Positions 53,449 through 62,058 of a stretch of 64,000 nt of DNA are shown piece after piece. The notes beneath the pieces are model-generated. The model did no database searches. It had not been told where the DNA came from and was given only the letters and a program-made list of their open reading frames with translations. How positions within the stretch are numbered: position 1 is the stretch's first letter; the number at the start of each line of letters is the position of its first letter. Position numbers and translations under genes: made by a program. The DNA comes from JAJPKK01 sp963800215. GTDB taxonomy: Bacteria > Pseudomonadota > Alphaproteobacteria > Rhizobiales > Xanthobacteraceae. The stretch lies in the NCBI GenBank assembly GCA_963800215.1, contig CAWCZY010000013.1, positions 186,001 through 250,000 on the forward strand, written 5' to 3'.

Positions 53449-53715
53449 ATGTGCCGAAATATCCGCACGCTGTTTAATTTCGAACCGCCCGCGACCGACG
53501 AAGAGATCCGCGCCTCCGCGCTGCAGTTCGTCCGCAAGCTCAGCGGATTTACCCACCCATCGAAGGCGAACGAGACGGCCTTCCAGCAGGCGGTCGACGA
53601 TGTTTCCGCGGCGGCTCATCGGCTTCTGGAATCGCTGGAGACGTCGCGGCCGGCGCGCGACCGCGAAGTGGAAGCGATGAAGGCGCGCGCGAAGGCAAGC
53701 GAGAGATTTGCCTAG
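53449..53715 (+). CDS. DUF2277 family protein
   Basis: An 88-residue protein that begins MCRNIRTLFNFEPPATDEEI, the hallmark start of DUF2277, and ends in a charged helix (DREVEAMKARAKASERF). CAGGAGGAATCG is a strong ribosome-binding site for ATG 53449. The function is unknown; the family is small, cytoplasmic and widespread in Actinobacteria and Alphaproteobacteria. It converges with the oxalate decarboxylase gene. Confidence 0.88.
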   Translation: MCRNIRTLFNFEPPATDEEIRASALQFVRKLSGFTHPSKANETAFQQAVDDVSAAAHRLLESLETSRPARDREVEAMKARAKASERFA

Positions 53716-53740
53716 GCTACAAGCCCGGACCGGCCCGGCC

Positions 53741-55000
53741 CTATTCCGGCATGATCTCCGGCTTGTTGCTGGGAAAGCGCGCGACCACGGATGGGTCGAT
53801 GTTGAGATGCTGGGCGACCAGGGCGTAGGGGGTGTGCGACAGCCAGTCGGACAGCGACACGTCCTCGAAGCGATTGCTGCGGAAAACCTCCAGGAACACC
53901 AGATCGGTGTTGCCGGTGTTCTGGATGAAATGGCCGAGGTTTCGCTTCACGTAACCGATGTCGCCGGGCTTGAAATTCTGCGACACGGCTTTCGGACCGC
54001 TGTTGAACACCGTCATCGCGCCCTGTCCGGCGATGTAGTATTGCCATTCATCCGCGTTCGGATGCCAATGCATTTCGCGCAGGCCGCCGGGGTGCACGGT
54101 CACCAGCGCGGCGGCGATGTTCAGGGAGGCCTTGAAATTGCGGCTGTCGGCGATGCGCGCTTCGCCACCGGCGGTTTTCCGCGTCGGCGCCATGCCGGCG
54201 AGCTGGAAGGTCGAGGAGTTCGGCATCCGCCCGACAGAGCCGGCGGCCTGCGCCTGATCCTGCGCCAGCGGCCCGGGCATCCGGCCTTGGAAGATGTAGA
54301 GGTCGTGCAGCGGGATCTTCGCGAACGTCTCGGCCGGAAGGCCGAAATTCAACGCCAGGATGTCCGGCGGCGTATGGGCGAACCATTCGTTGATGAGGAG
54401 CGTATTGTACTCCGTCGCCTTGCCGTCGTCGAAGCAGAGAATGAACTCGCCGCCGTCCTCGCCCACGCCCTGCAGCGAGTGTGGCTGACCCGAGGGGAAA
54501 TACCACAGGCCGCCCTCGGTCACGTCTTCGACGTTGGAGCGGCCTTCGGAGTCGATGGTGGTGATTCGGATGGCGCCTCTGCTGACATAGGCCCACTCGG
54601 CCGCCTGGTGCCAGTGCAGCTCGCGGATGCCGCCGCGGGTGAGGCGCATGTTGACGCCGGAAATCTCTTCCGAGATGGCGAAATCGGCCTGGGTGACCTG
54701 ACGCGCCCAGCCGCCGTCCTGGATGCGCCGCGGCGCGTTGTTGAACGACGCCCAGAACATCGGCATGTCGCCGATGTTGGTGGCCGGCGGCGAGAACGCG
54801 GTGGGGAACTGCGATGCGATGACGGGGTTCTGCGGACCCGGGTCGGTCACGCTCGCCGGATTGCCGGTGGTGTTGATCGCACCCTGCGGCGGCTCGTCGG
54901 GGTTGCCGTAGGTCGCAGCCTTCGCGGCCACAACTGCGGTTGCCACCGTACCGGCCGCAGCAGCAGCCGCGAGCACGTTGCGTCGGGATACCGGCTCCAT
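53741..55000 (-). CDS. Bicupin oxalate decarboxylase (OxdC-like), Tat-exported
   Basis: Converts oxalate to formate and CO2 with manganese. The 419-residue protein starts with a Tat-type signal (SRRNVLAAAAAAG); AAAGGAGG precedes ATG 55000. Both cupin metal sites are intact: ELHWHQAAEWAY (His129, His131, Glu135) and EMHWHPNADEW (His311, His313, Glu318). The active-site lid, SENST in Bacillus OxdC, is TEYNT here (196-200) and keeps the essential Glu. This argues for a decarboxylase instead of an oxidase. Export by Tat would place a cofactor-loaded enzyme in the periplasm. Confidence 0.87.
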   Translation of the reverse strand: MEPVSRRNVLAAAAAAGTVATAVVAAKAATYGNPDEPPQGAINTTGNPASVTDPGPQNPVIASQFPTAFSPPATNIGDMPMFWASFNNAPRRIQDGGWARQVTQADFAISEEISGVNMRLTRGGIRELHWHQAAEWAYVSRGAIRITTIDSEGRSNVEDVTEGGLWYFPSGQPHSLQGVGEDGGEFILCFDDGKATEYNTLLINEWFAHTPPDILALNFGLPAETFAKIPLHDLYIFQGRMPGPLAQDQAQAAGSVGRMPNSSTFQLAGMAPTRKTAGGEARIADSRNFKASLNIAAALVTVHPGGLREMHWHPNADEWQYYIAGQGAMTVFNSGPKAVSQNFKPGDIGYVKRNLGHFIQNTGNTDLVFLEVFRSNRFEDVSLSDWLSHTPYALVAQHLNIDPSVVARFPSNKPEIMPE

Positions 55001-55126
55001 CGAATTGCCTCCTTTGATGACTGGCTTTGATGATTGGACCACGGTTCGGTAAAAGCTCCCAAAACGTTTAAACTGAACATTCAAAAAACACGACGGGACG
55101 CGTCAGGCTTCATACTACCGCTCGCA

Positions 55127-55972
55127 TCATCCAAGCTCGAACGTCGTGATACCGAAAATTCGGGATAGTGCGACAGGGCGAATAGCGCCGGTGTACATCC
55201 GCGCGGTCTCGAAGATCGGCTCGAGCCCCAGCGCCTGGGCGAGAGCAACCGCATTGCGGTTGGGCTCTATGACATCGAGGAATACCTCACCGCACCCGGC
55301 CGAGGCGATGAGACCCGCGAGCACCGCTTCGGCGGCTGACCGATCATTGGCGACCAGCGGCCCGATCTTGTGGCCTTTGCGGCACGGGCGGATGACGCCC
55401 CAGGCCGCCAGCCGGCCGTCGCGCACGAGCGCGCGCCCGACATGGCCCGACGCGCCGATCCATGCGCGCAGAAACGACGCGCGCGGGGCGGGGAACACCG
55501 TCGCATCGTCCGCTTCGATCGCCGCGAACGGGATTTCCGCGAGGCTGACGAGGCCCTGCGGCGACGCCGGCGGGACTGCCGGCACGCCGCCAAAGCGAAT
55601 GTTGCGGTGGGCGAGAGCGAAGCCGGATTTGCGGTAATTGTCCTGCTGGGTCAGGACGCCGTCGAGGCCGACCGTCCGCGAACCCGCATGCGCAATGGCC
55701 GTCTGCCAGGTGCGCAGCCCATAACCGCGCCCGCGCAAGTCGGGCCGCACGATGTAGAAGCCGAGGAAGGCGAAGCGGTCATCGTAGTTGACCACCGAAA
55801 TGGTCGAAGCCGCGGCGCCGTCGAGCTCGCCGATGTAGAAGCCCTCCGGATCGGCCGTGGCAAAGCAAGCGGGGTCGTCCAGTCCGGGATTCCAGCCCTC
55901 CGCGGCCGCCCAGTCGCCGGCGAGGGCGATCTCGCGGCGGTCCATCACGCGAACGGTGAAGGGGTCATTCAT
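55127..55972 (-). CDS. GNAT family N-acetyltransferase with C-terminal extension
   Basis: A 281-residue protein. The N-terminal GNAT domain has GFYIVRPDLRGRGYGLRTWQ (acetyl-CoA loop) and the second half resembles the YitH/Acetyltransf_18 type extension (RALVRDGRLAAWGVIRPCR, GEVFLDVIEPNRNAVALAQA). Such proteins acetylate small amines or toxins; the acceptor is unknown. It is upstream of, and in the same direction as, the oxalate decarboxylase with a 126-base gap. Confidence 0.83.
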   Translation of the reverse strand: MNDPFTVRVMDRREIALAGDWAAAEGWNPGLDDPACFATADPEGFYIGELDGAAASTISVVNYDDRFAFLGFYIVRPDLRGRGYGLRTWQTAIAHAGSRTVGLDGVLTQQDNYRKSGFALAHRNIRFGGVPAVPPASPQGLVSLAEIPFAAIEADDATVFPAPRASFLRAWIGASGHVGRALVRDGRLAAWGVIRPCRKGHKIGPLVANDRSAAEAVLAGLIASAGCGEVFLDVIEPNRNAVALAQALGLEPIFETARMYTGAIRPVALSRIFGITTFELG

Positions 55973-56275
55973 CGTATCGGCCGTCGTTGTCGTTTGTCGA
56001 GTGTGCCAATCGGAGGCTTATGCGAGTTGCGTGTCGAAATCGCAAATCGTCCATGACTGACGGTCACTCCAGCGCGCACAGCGATCCCTCTGCCTCAACT
56101 GATCTTCGGCATTCAGATGGAGTTCGCTGTTCGATTGACCGCGCGAAGATTACCCGCTATAGTTGCATCGCTTTGATGGCGATTTGCGAGCCATCCTTCC
56201 TATTATTGAGCTGCTGAATTTAGGGCGACGACTACCATCGGCCACTGCGTGATGGCATTGTTTCGGGGAAAAAAA
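55973..56275. other. Intergenic region without recognisable gene
   Basis: A 303-base divergent gap between the GNAT and tyrosinase genes. Short open frames occur but their composition is unlike the neighbours. It must hold both promoters; no clear operator was found. Confidence 0.4.
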
Positions 56276-57805
56276 ATGAAACTCAGCCGTCGGCATTTTG
56301 TCGTGGGGTCCCTGAGTGGCGGAGCTGCGATTGCGCAGCGGCGAGTATTTGCACAGGGGGTGCCCTTAGACTGCCTCCCGCCGCTTCCCTCCGGGCAGCC
56401 CGTCGCCTTCGCTCCACCTGCAGGGCTGCCCATGCGCATTCGAAAGAGTGCGTTCGATCTCGACGCTTCGGAGTCGACGCGATTGAAAGCTGCTTACGCA
56501 GCATTGCGGCGCCTCTACGAGCAAAGCCCGAACGATGCCCGTGGCTGGCTTCACCAGGGTCTCGTTCACTGCTGGTATTGCAGCGGCGCCGGCGATGGGC
56601 TGAACGGACAGGAAATTCATGGTGGCTGGTGGTTCCTGCCATGGCATCGGGCGTTCCTGTATTTCCACGAAAGGATACTTGCCATCCTGCTCGGCGACCC
56701 CGCTTTCGCTCTCCCGTATTGGGACTGGGACACGCCCGGCCGAAACCGCGTTCCTGACGTGTATCGCACGCCTTCCGATACCTCCAACCCATTATTTGAT
56801 CCGACTCGCAAGGCCGGTGCCAATGACCGCATTCCGGACTTCCTGGTTGGTCCCAAGGAAATCCAGTCGGTCCTCGGCCAGATGACGTTCGCCCTGTTCG
56901 GCGGGGCCGGCGAAGGAGCAAGCGGACAGATGGGGGCCATGGAAGGTGCGCCTCACGGCGGCGTTCATCTGTGGTCGACCGATCCGATCAAAATCGACCC
57001 GAACAATCCGCAGATCGATATGGGAGTGCTCGCAACCGCTGCGCTAGACCCCATCTTCTTCGCTCACCATGCAAATATCGATCGCCTTTGGAACACCTGG
57101 ACTGAAAGCAGTCCCAGCCATGTAAACCCACCGGATGCCGTCTGGCCCCAGCAGCAGTTCCTCTTCTATGATCAACAGGCGCAGTGGACGGCCATCGCCG
57201 TAAGCCAAGTGTTGCAGAACGAAGCAACCCTTCGCTACAAGTATCAATCTCCAGGTACGGCGCCAAGTACGGCGACGCCCGTTGCGGCCGCGCAAGCGCG
57301 TCCCGCACCGGCCCCCGGGGGTGCCGAAGCGGCTGTGTCCGGACCGCCGATCATGGAATTCAGCACAAACTCTGCGCTCAAGACGCTCACGCCGGAGCCT
57401 GCGACCTTGGAGCTCGAAGTGCCGGGTGTCGCGAAGGACAAACTTTCGGCAGCCGTGAATTCAGCCAGCCGGCTGGTGTTGCGGATCGACGGAGTCCAAA
57501 TACCCTCGGACCGGGGGGCGCTCGCGAAAGTGTTCCTGAATAATCCGGCGGCGACGGCAGCGACTCCGACGAGCGACCCGAGCTACGTCGGAAGCATCGT
57601 CGTGGCGCCCGCGACTGCTCGCGGCGTGGGTCCGGCTCGGCAAGACACATTGCGGAATTTCGCGTTCGACATAACCGCCCAGATGGCGGGCTCTTTGACA
57701 AATCAGCGAAACCTTTCCGTTACGCTCGTCCCGTTTCAAGGCCAGGGGGTTAAGCCGGAGGTGGTGTCGATGCGCTACCGCCGCGTCTACGTCATGGCAC
57801 AATGA
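56276..57805 (+). CDS. Tyrosinase / polyphenol oxidase, Tat-exported
   Basis: A 509-residue type-3 copper oxidase that hydroxylates or oxidises phenols. It starts with a Tat-like signal (SRRHFVVGSLSGG). CuA ligands are likely among His98 in LVHCWYC, His115 in HGGWWFLPWH and His124; CuB ligands among His227 and His231 in APHGGVHLW and His264/265 in FFAHHANIDRLWNTW. The Cys next to His98 could form a thioether as in plant and fungal enzymes. A ~200-residue C-terminal region follows the catalytic core, as in plant-type polyphenol oxidases, where it shields the active site. The start codon has only a weak GGGG ahead. Confidence 0.88.
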   Translation: MKLSRRHFVVGSLSGGAAIAQRRVFAQGVPLDCLPPLPSGQPVAFAPPAGLPMRIRKSAFDLDASESTRLKAAYAALRRLYEQSPNDARGWLHQGLVHCWYCSGAGDGLNGQEIHGGWWFLPWHRAFLYFHERILAILLGDPAFALPYWDWDTPGRNRVPDVYRTPSDTSNPLFDPTRKAGANDRIPDFLVGPKEIQSVLGQMTFALFGGAGEGASGQMGAMEGAPHGGVHLWSTDPIKIDPNNPQIDMGVLATAALDPIFFAHHANIDRLWNTWTESSPSHVNPPDAVWPQQQFLFYDQQAQWTAIAVSQVLQNEATLRYKYQSPGTAPSTATPVAAAQARPAPAPGGAEAAVSGPPIMEFSTNSALKTLTPEPATLELEVPGVAKDKLSAAVNSASRLVLRIDGVQIPSDRGALAKVFLNNPAATAATPTSDPSYVGSIVVAPATARGVGPARQDTLRNFAFDITAQMAGSLTNQRNLSVTLVPFQGQGVKPEVVSMRYRRVYVMAQ

Positions 57806-57963
57806 CGGTCCGATAAAGTAGAGCGGACCCGGGTATCCCAGGGATCAAATGCGTATCGCTGCCGTGGAAACCAGATCGATCACGACGGCGACGGGGCGAG
57901 GGAAGTCTCTCCGTCGGGTTCTCGGAGTATATTCGGCGAATGGAGGACGGCGCCCGCCCCGCC

Positions 57964-58686
57964 TCAAATCAACCGCAACCCCTTCAAGCTCGCATGCCCC
58001 TCCTTGCCCACGATGATGTGGTCGTGCACGGAGATGCCGAGCGGCTTCGCCACCTCGACGATCTGCTGGGTCATCTGGATGTCCGCGCGCGACGGCGTCG
58101 GGTCGCCTGAAGGATGGTTGTGTACCAGGATGACCGCGGTGGCCGACAATTCCAGCGCGCGCTTGACGACCTCGCGGGGATAGACCGGCGTGTGGTCGAC
58201 GGTGCCGACCTGCTGGACCTCGTCGGCGATGAGCTGGTTGCGCTTGTCGAGGAACAAGATGCGGAACTGCTCCTTGTCGGCAAACGCCATGGCCGCGCGG
58301 CAATAGTCGAGCACCGCCGACCATGAGGCGAGCAAGGGGCGCTTCTTGACCTCGCCGCGCGCCAGGCGGTGGGCGGCGGCCTCGACCACCTTGAGCTCGG
58401 TGATGGCGGCGTCGCCGAGGCCGGCGACCTCGGCGAGACGCTGGGTTGGAGCGGCGATGGTCTCCGCGAACGAGCCGAACTTGCCGATCAGGGACTTGGC
58501 GAGGGGCTTCACGTCACGCCGCGGCAGGGCGCGGAACAACACCAGTTCGAGCAGCTCGTAATCGGTCACCGCGTCGCTGCCGGCCTCGCGGAAGCGGGCG
58601 CGGAGGCGCTCGCGATGCCCGTGATAATGCGGGGCAGCGTCCTCAAGGCCTGGCTCCGGCCGGTCCCCGCTACGCTTCTCCGCCAT
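57964..58686 (-). CDS. radC: RadC family (JAB/MPN domain) protein
   Basis: A 240-residue protein with an N-terminal helix-hairpin-helix region and a C-terminal JAB/MPN metal domain: ILVHNHPSGDPTPSRADI holds the His/His/Asp zinc ligands. RadC was once thought to act in recombination repair; its real role is unknown. The longer open frame upstream is not similar to the family, so ATG 58686 was chosen. It follows map on the same strand, the usual order in this group. Confidence 0.9.
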   Translation of the reverse strand: MAEKRSGDRPEPGLEDAAPHYHGHRERLRARFREAGSDAVTDYELLELVLFRALPRRDVKPLAKSLIGKFGSFAETIAAPTQRLAEVAGLGDAAITELKVVEAAAHRLARGEVKKRPLLASWSAVLDYCRAAMAFADKEQFRILFLDKRNQLIADEVQQVGTVDHTPVYPREVVKRALELSATAVILVHNHPSGDPTPSRADIQMTQQIVEVAKPLGISVHDHIIVGKEGHASLKGLRLI

Positions 58687-58834
58687 GAGGTCCCATCGGC
58701 GCTGCAGCCCCGTCGTGGGTGTCAGGATGACGACAACGCCGCCCCGAATGCAATCGCTATGACGCCGCGGTGGTTCGCGCTGGGGTTGCACGGGCCGGCC
58801 ACCGAAACCGCCCGCTAACTTGCGAAATTAGGAG

Positions 58835-59662
58835 CTAGCGCGCGACGTAAGGCGGCCGGTCGAGTCCCTTCGGGGACAACGTGAAGATCTCGACGCCGCG
58901 GTCGGTCACGCCGACGCTGTGCTCGAACTGGGCGGACAGCGAGCGGTCGCGTGTGACCGCGGTCCAGCCGTCGGACAGGACCTTCACGTGGGGGCGGCCC
59001 AGATTGATCATGGGCTCGACGGTGAACAGCATGCCCGGCTTGAACACGATGCCTTCGCCGGGACGCCCGACATGGACGATGTTGGGCTCGTCGTGAAAGA
59101 GACGCCCGAGGCCATGGCCGCAGAAGTCGCGCACCACGCTCATGTGCTGGGCCTCGACGAAGGTCTGGATCGCGGCGCCGATGTCGCCGGTCGCGGTGCC
59201 CGGACGGATCACCGCGATGCCCCGCATCATCGCCTCGTAGGTCACGTCGATGAGTCGCTCGGCCCGGCGCGGAACTTCGCCGATCGGATACATGCGGCTG
59301 GAATCGCCGTGCCAGCCGTCCAGGATCAGCGTCACGTCCACATTGACGATGTCGCCTTCCTTCAGCGGCTTGTCGTTGGGAATGCCGTGGCAGACCACGT
59401 GATTGATCGAGGTGCAGGTCGACTTGGTATAGCCGCGGTACATCAGCGTCGCTGGCCGGGCGCCGTGATCCATGGCGAATTCGAACACGATGCGGTCGAT
59501 CTGATCGGTGGTGACGCCGGGCCGGATTTCCGGCACCAGCATGTCCAGGCATTCGGCCACCAACTGCCCGGCCTTGCGCATGCCGGCAAAGGCTTCCGCG
59601 CCGTGCAGCTTGATCTGCCCGGTTTTGCGCAGCGGCGCCGTTGCCGCATCGACATAATTCAT
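58835..59662 (-). CDS. map: Type I methionine aminopeptidase
   Basis: Removes the N-terminal Met from new proteins. The 275-residue M24A enzyme keeps the five metal ligands: VNVDVTLILDGWHGDSS (two Asp), FCGHGLGRLFH (His), FTVEPMINLG (Glu) and SAQFEHSVGV (Glu). CGHGLG and VCHGIPN are also typical. ATG 59662 has GAGG upstream. It lies between radC and, further along, sfsA, a common alphaproteobacterial neighbourhood, but here an fkbM gene of opposite direction separates map from sfsA. Confidence 0.95.
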   Translation of the reverse strand: MNYVDAATAPLRKTGQIKLHGAEAFAGMRKAGQLVAECLDMLVPEIRPGVTTDQIDRIVFEFAMDHGARPATLMYRGYTKSTCTSINHVVCHGIPNDKPLKEGDIVNVDVTLILDGWHGDSSRMYPIGEVPRRAERLIDVTYEAMMRGIAVIRPGTATGDIGAAIQTFVEAQHMSVVRDFCGHGLGRLFHDEPNIVHVGRPGEGIVFKPGMLFTVEPMINLGRPHVKVLSDGWTAVTRDRSLSAQFEHSVGVTDRGVEIFTLSPKGLDRPPYVAR

Positions 59663-59773
59663 TGCGACCTCGAAAAACCCTTCGCCCGCCCCGACCGCCT
59701 GCGCTTCAACCGTCCGAATGTAAGCGGTCGGGATGCCGACGCAAGCCGGAATAGCGGACTTGATGCGAGATGG

Positions 59774-59790
59774 CGGCTTGAGGCAAGCCG
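59774..59790. promoter_or_regulatory. Small palindrome before the FkbM gene
   Basis: CGGCTTG-AGG-CAAGCCG lies 45 bases upstream of the FkbM start. It may be an operator or a leader hairpin; nothing more can be said. Confidence 0.25.
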
Positions 59791-59834
59791 TTGTAGTAAT
59801 CCGGTCGCAAACGGGCAAGACCAAGGAATTATGC

Positions 59835-60671
59835 ATGAACGACGCGCCGTTCGGGGCGCTCGCCCCGAACCCCTTCGACCAGGCGATCATGGCGCTCACG
59901 AGCCGGATGCCCGACAACTGGGTCGGCCTCAAGCTGGCGATGGCGCTGCGTCGGCTGGTCACCATGCGGATGGAGACCGCCGGCGCTCTCGATGTCGAGC
60001 GCTGGCGGCTGCGGATGCGGCTTCACCCCCGCGACAACGGCTGCGAGAAGAACCTGCTGTTCACGCCGCAGATGTACGAGCCGCCCGAGCGCGAAGAACT
60101 CGCCCGCGACATTGCGCGCGTCGGCGCCTCCGGCCGGGCCTTCGTGTTCGTCGATATCGGCGCCAATGTCGGCCTGTTCTCGCTGTTCGTCGCGGCCACC
60201 GCGCGGATCGCCCGCATCCTCGCCATCGAGCCGGAGCCCGGCAATTTCGGCCGGCTCGCCTTCAACATCGCGGTCAATCCCGGCCTGCCGGTCACGCCGC
60301 TGGCGCTGGCGCTCGGCGACGCCGAAGGCACGGCGTTCATCGTGCTCAACGCGCGCGACCGCGGCGGCACCCGCATGGCGGCGGCCGGGACGCAAGGCGG
60401 GGTTGAGGTGAAATGCCGGCCGCTGCTCGCCGTCGTCAGGGATGCCGGGCTGGCCGGCATCGATGCACTCAAGATCGACGTCGAAGGCGCCGAGGATAAG
60501 GTGCTGGTGCCGTTCTTCCGCGACGCGCCCGAGGCGCTGTGGCCGGGCCTGATCGTGATCGAGGATTCCAGCGCCGAATGGTCGACCGACCTGTTCGCGC
60601 TGCTGGCGTCCAAGGGCTACGAGGTGTCGTCGCGCACGAAGCAGAACGTGATGCTGCGGCTGCGCACGTAG
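59835..60671 (+). CDS. FkbM family methyltransferase
   Basis: A 278-residue SAM-dependent methyltransferase. FVFVDIGANVGLFSLFVAA is the SAM-binding motif I, LAIEPEPGNFGRLAFN motif II and LKIDVEGAEDKVL the FkbM hallmark. Such enzymes often O-methylate sugars of surface glycans or small secondary metabolites. AAGGA precedes ATG 59835. It stands alone between map (divergent) and a repeat-rich gap, so no pathway can be inferred. Confidence 0.87.
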   Translation: MNDAPFGALAPNPFDQAIMALTSRMPDNWVGLKLAMALRRLVTMRMETAGALDVERWRLRMRLHPRDNGCEKNLLFTPQMYEPPEREELARDIARVGASGRAFVFVDIGANVGLFSLFVAATARIARILAIEPEPGNFGRLAFNIAVNPGLPVTPLALALGDAEGTAFIVLNARDRGGTRMAAAGTQGGVEVKCRPLLAVVRDAGLAGIDALKIDVEGAEDKVLVPFFRDAPEALWPGLIVIEDSSAEWSTDLFALLASKGYEVSSRTKQNVMLRLRT

Positions 60672-61338
60672 AGCCTATTCCGATTACGCCGACCTCATTT
60701 GAGTGTCATTGGTAGTGGGCCAGCCAACCCACTACCGCCGGAAACAGTCGCTTCCCAAGTCAACCCAGAGTGTGGCACGATACGCCCGACGGTCGCCAGC
60801 CCGCCCGTCCCCGTAGTCCCTCCATGACCAGCCTTGATTGCCGAGCTTCAGTGATAATCGGTAGCGGAGAGAACAGTATGGCGAATAGCCCAGGATCGCC
60901 AATCCCTGCAATTGGGGCCGCGCCCATTGCATCGGAGGCGCTTACCTCTGCGCCGCTTGCTCGGCTGAAGCGTCCATGGGTTCCGCCGGTGCTCACTTGC
61001 GAATCGGCGCGGGCGGCGGAGCAGGGCAAAACGGCCTATCTATCTGAGCTTCACGACGGATTTGGACCCGCCTCATGAAGGCCCCCCTGGGGCGGCAGTC
61101 GCGCGGTTACTTTGCGGCGTCGAGCCTAAGCCGACAATTGAGTCCGACAGCCTACACGGGCGCTCAATGACAGAGCCACCGCCCTCGCTCATAAAACTGG
61201 GTCGCCTGTTCGACTAATTTTCAAACTGTACCACTGCCGTGTCATTGCCAGGCTTGACCGGCAATCCATTACTCACGGTCGGTGTTTACTGGATCGCCCG
61301 GTCAAGCCGGGCGATGACAGCGAAGTGTACGCACTACG
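60672..61338. other. Repeat-bearing intergenic region, no gene recognised
   Basis: A 667-base gap. At 60672 GAGCCTATTCCGATTACGCC resembles the left extension of the dispersed repeat and then diverges; a complete core copy follows at 61241. The part in between has short open frames on both strands whose composition is lower in GC3 than the real genes, so it may be a decayed insertion. Confidence 0.45.
61241..61320. repeat. Dispersed TCATTGCCCGG palindromic repeat, copy 5
   Basis: TCATTGCCAGGCTTGACCGG..GGTGTTTACTGGATCGCCCG..GGGCGATGACAG. It ends 19 bases before the sfsA stop. Confidence 0.85.
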
Positions 61339-62052
61339 CTAATCCACCATCGGCACTTCCCCGGAGAGCGCGATTTCCTCGGCCGAAATCGTGCAGCGAT
61401 AGGCCAGCGCCTCGACGCCGGCCGCCCGGGCGCGGTCGAACGCTTCGCCGTAGCGGCGGTCGATGTCGCGGGCGAGCGCGAAGCGGCCGGCGGAGCCGAT
61501 CTGGATGAGGTACAGCATCGCCGCGCGGTGGCCGGCGGCCACCATGGCGGCGAGTTCGTCGAGATGGCGCGCGCCGCGTGCGGTGACCGAATCCGGAAAT
61601 TCGGCGAGGCCGCGCTCGCGCATCAAGTGCACGTTCTTCACCTCGACGTAGCACGGCGGCCGGCCCGGCGTTTCCAGCAGGAAATCGACCCGGGATTGCT
61701 CCCCGTATTTCACCTCGCGGCGCAGCGACGCATAGCCTGCAAGTCCCGCGATCGCGCCGGCCGCGATGGCCTGCCCGGCGATGACGTTGGGATGCGCGGT
61801 GTTGACCCCGACGAGCTCCGGCCCGGCGCCGAAATCGGCTTCGACCAGCTCCCATGAATAGGGCAGCTTGCGGTTCGCCTTGTCGGACTTGGAAAGAAAC
61901 ACGCGCGCCCCGGGCGTGGCGAGGCCGGTCATTGCGCCGGGATTGGCGACATGGGCGGTGATCTCCTCGCCGCCGGGCAACACCACATCGGCGAGGAAGC
62001 GCTTGTAGCGGCGCATGAGTGTCGCCTCGATGAGCGGAGCGGCAAATCGCAT
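61339..62052 (-). CDS. sfsA: SfsA family protein (DNA/RNA nuclease)
   Basis: A 237-residue SfsA protein. RRYKRFLADVVLPGGEEITAHVANPG is the N-terminal OB-like part and VDFLLETPGRPPCYVEVKNV the nuclease-like metal site (Asp, Glu, Glu-x-Lys). SfsA was described as a sugar fermentation stimulation protein and later as a nuclease-like protein. It starts six bases after the stop of the D-erythronate dehydrogenase-like gene, so the two share a transcript. Confidence 0.93.
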   Translation of the reverse strand: MRFAAPLIEATLMRRYKRFLADVVLPGGEEITAHVANPGAMTGLATPGARVFLSKSDKANRKLPYSWELVEADFGAGPELVGVNTAHPNVIAGQAIAAGAIAGLAGYASLRREVKYGEQSRVDFLLETPGRPPCYVEVKNVHLMRERGLAEFPDSVTARGARHLDELAAMVAAGHRAAMLYLIQIGSAGRFALARDIDRRYGEAFDRARAAGVEALAYRCTISAEEIALSGEVPMVD

Positions 62053-62058
62053 GGTCTT

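Noticed and set aside
55987..56217. 76-codon frame between the GNAT and tyrosinase genes
   Set aside because: Ser/Arg/Cys-rich translation without homology, no ribosome-binding site, lies in the divergent promoter region.
60760..61078. Overlapping ~90-100-codon frames on both strands in the gap before sfsA
   Set aside because: No ribosome-binding site, atypical codon use, no recognisable domain; at best a decayed insertion.
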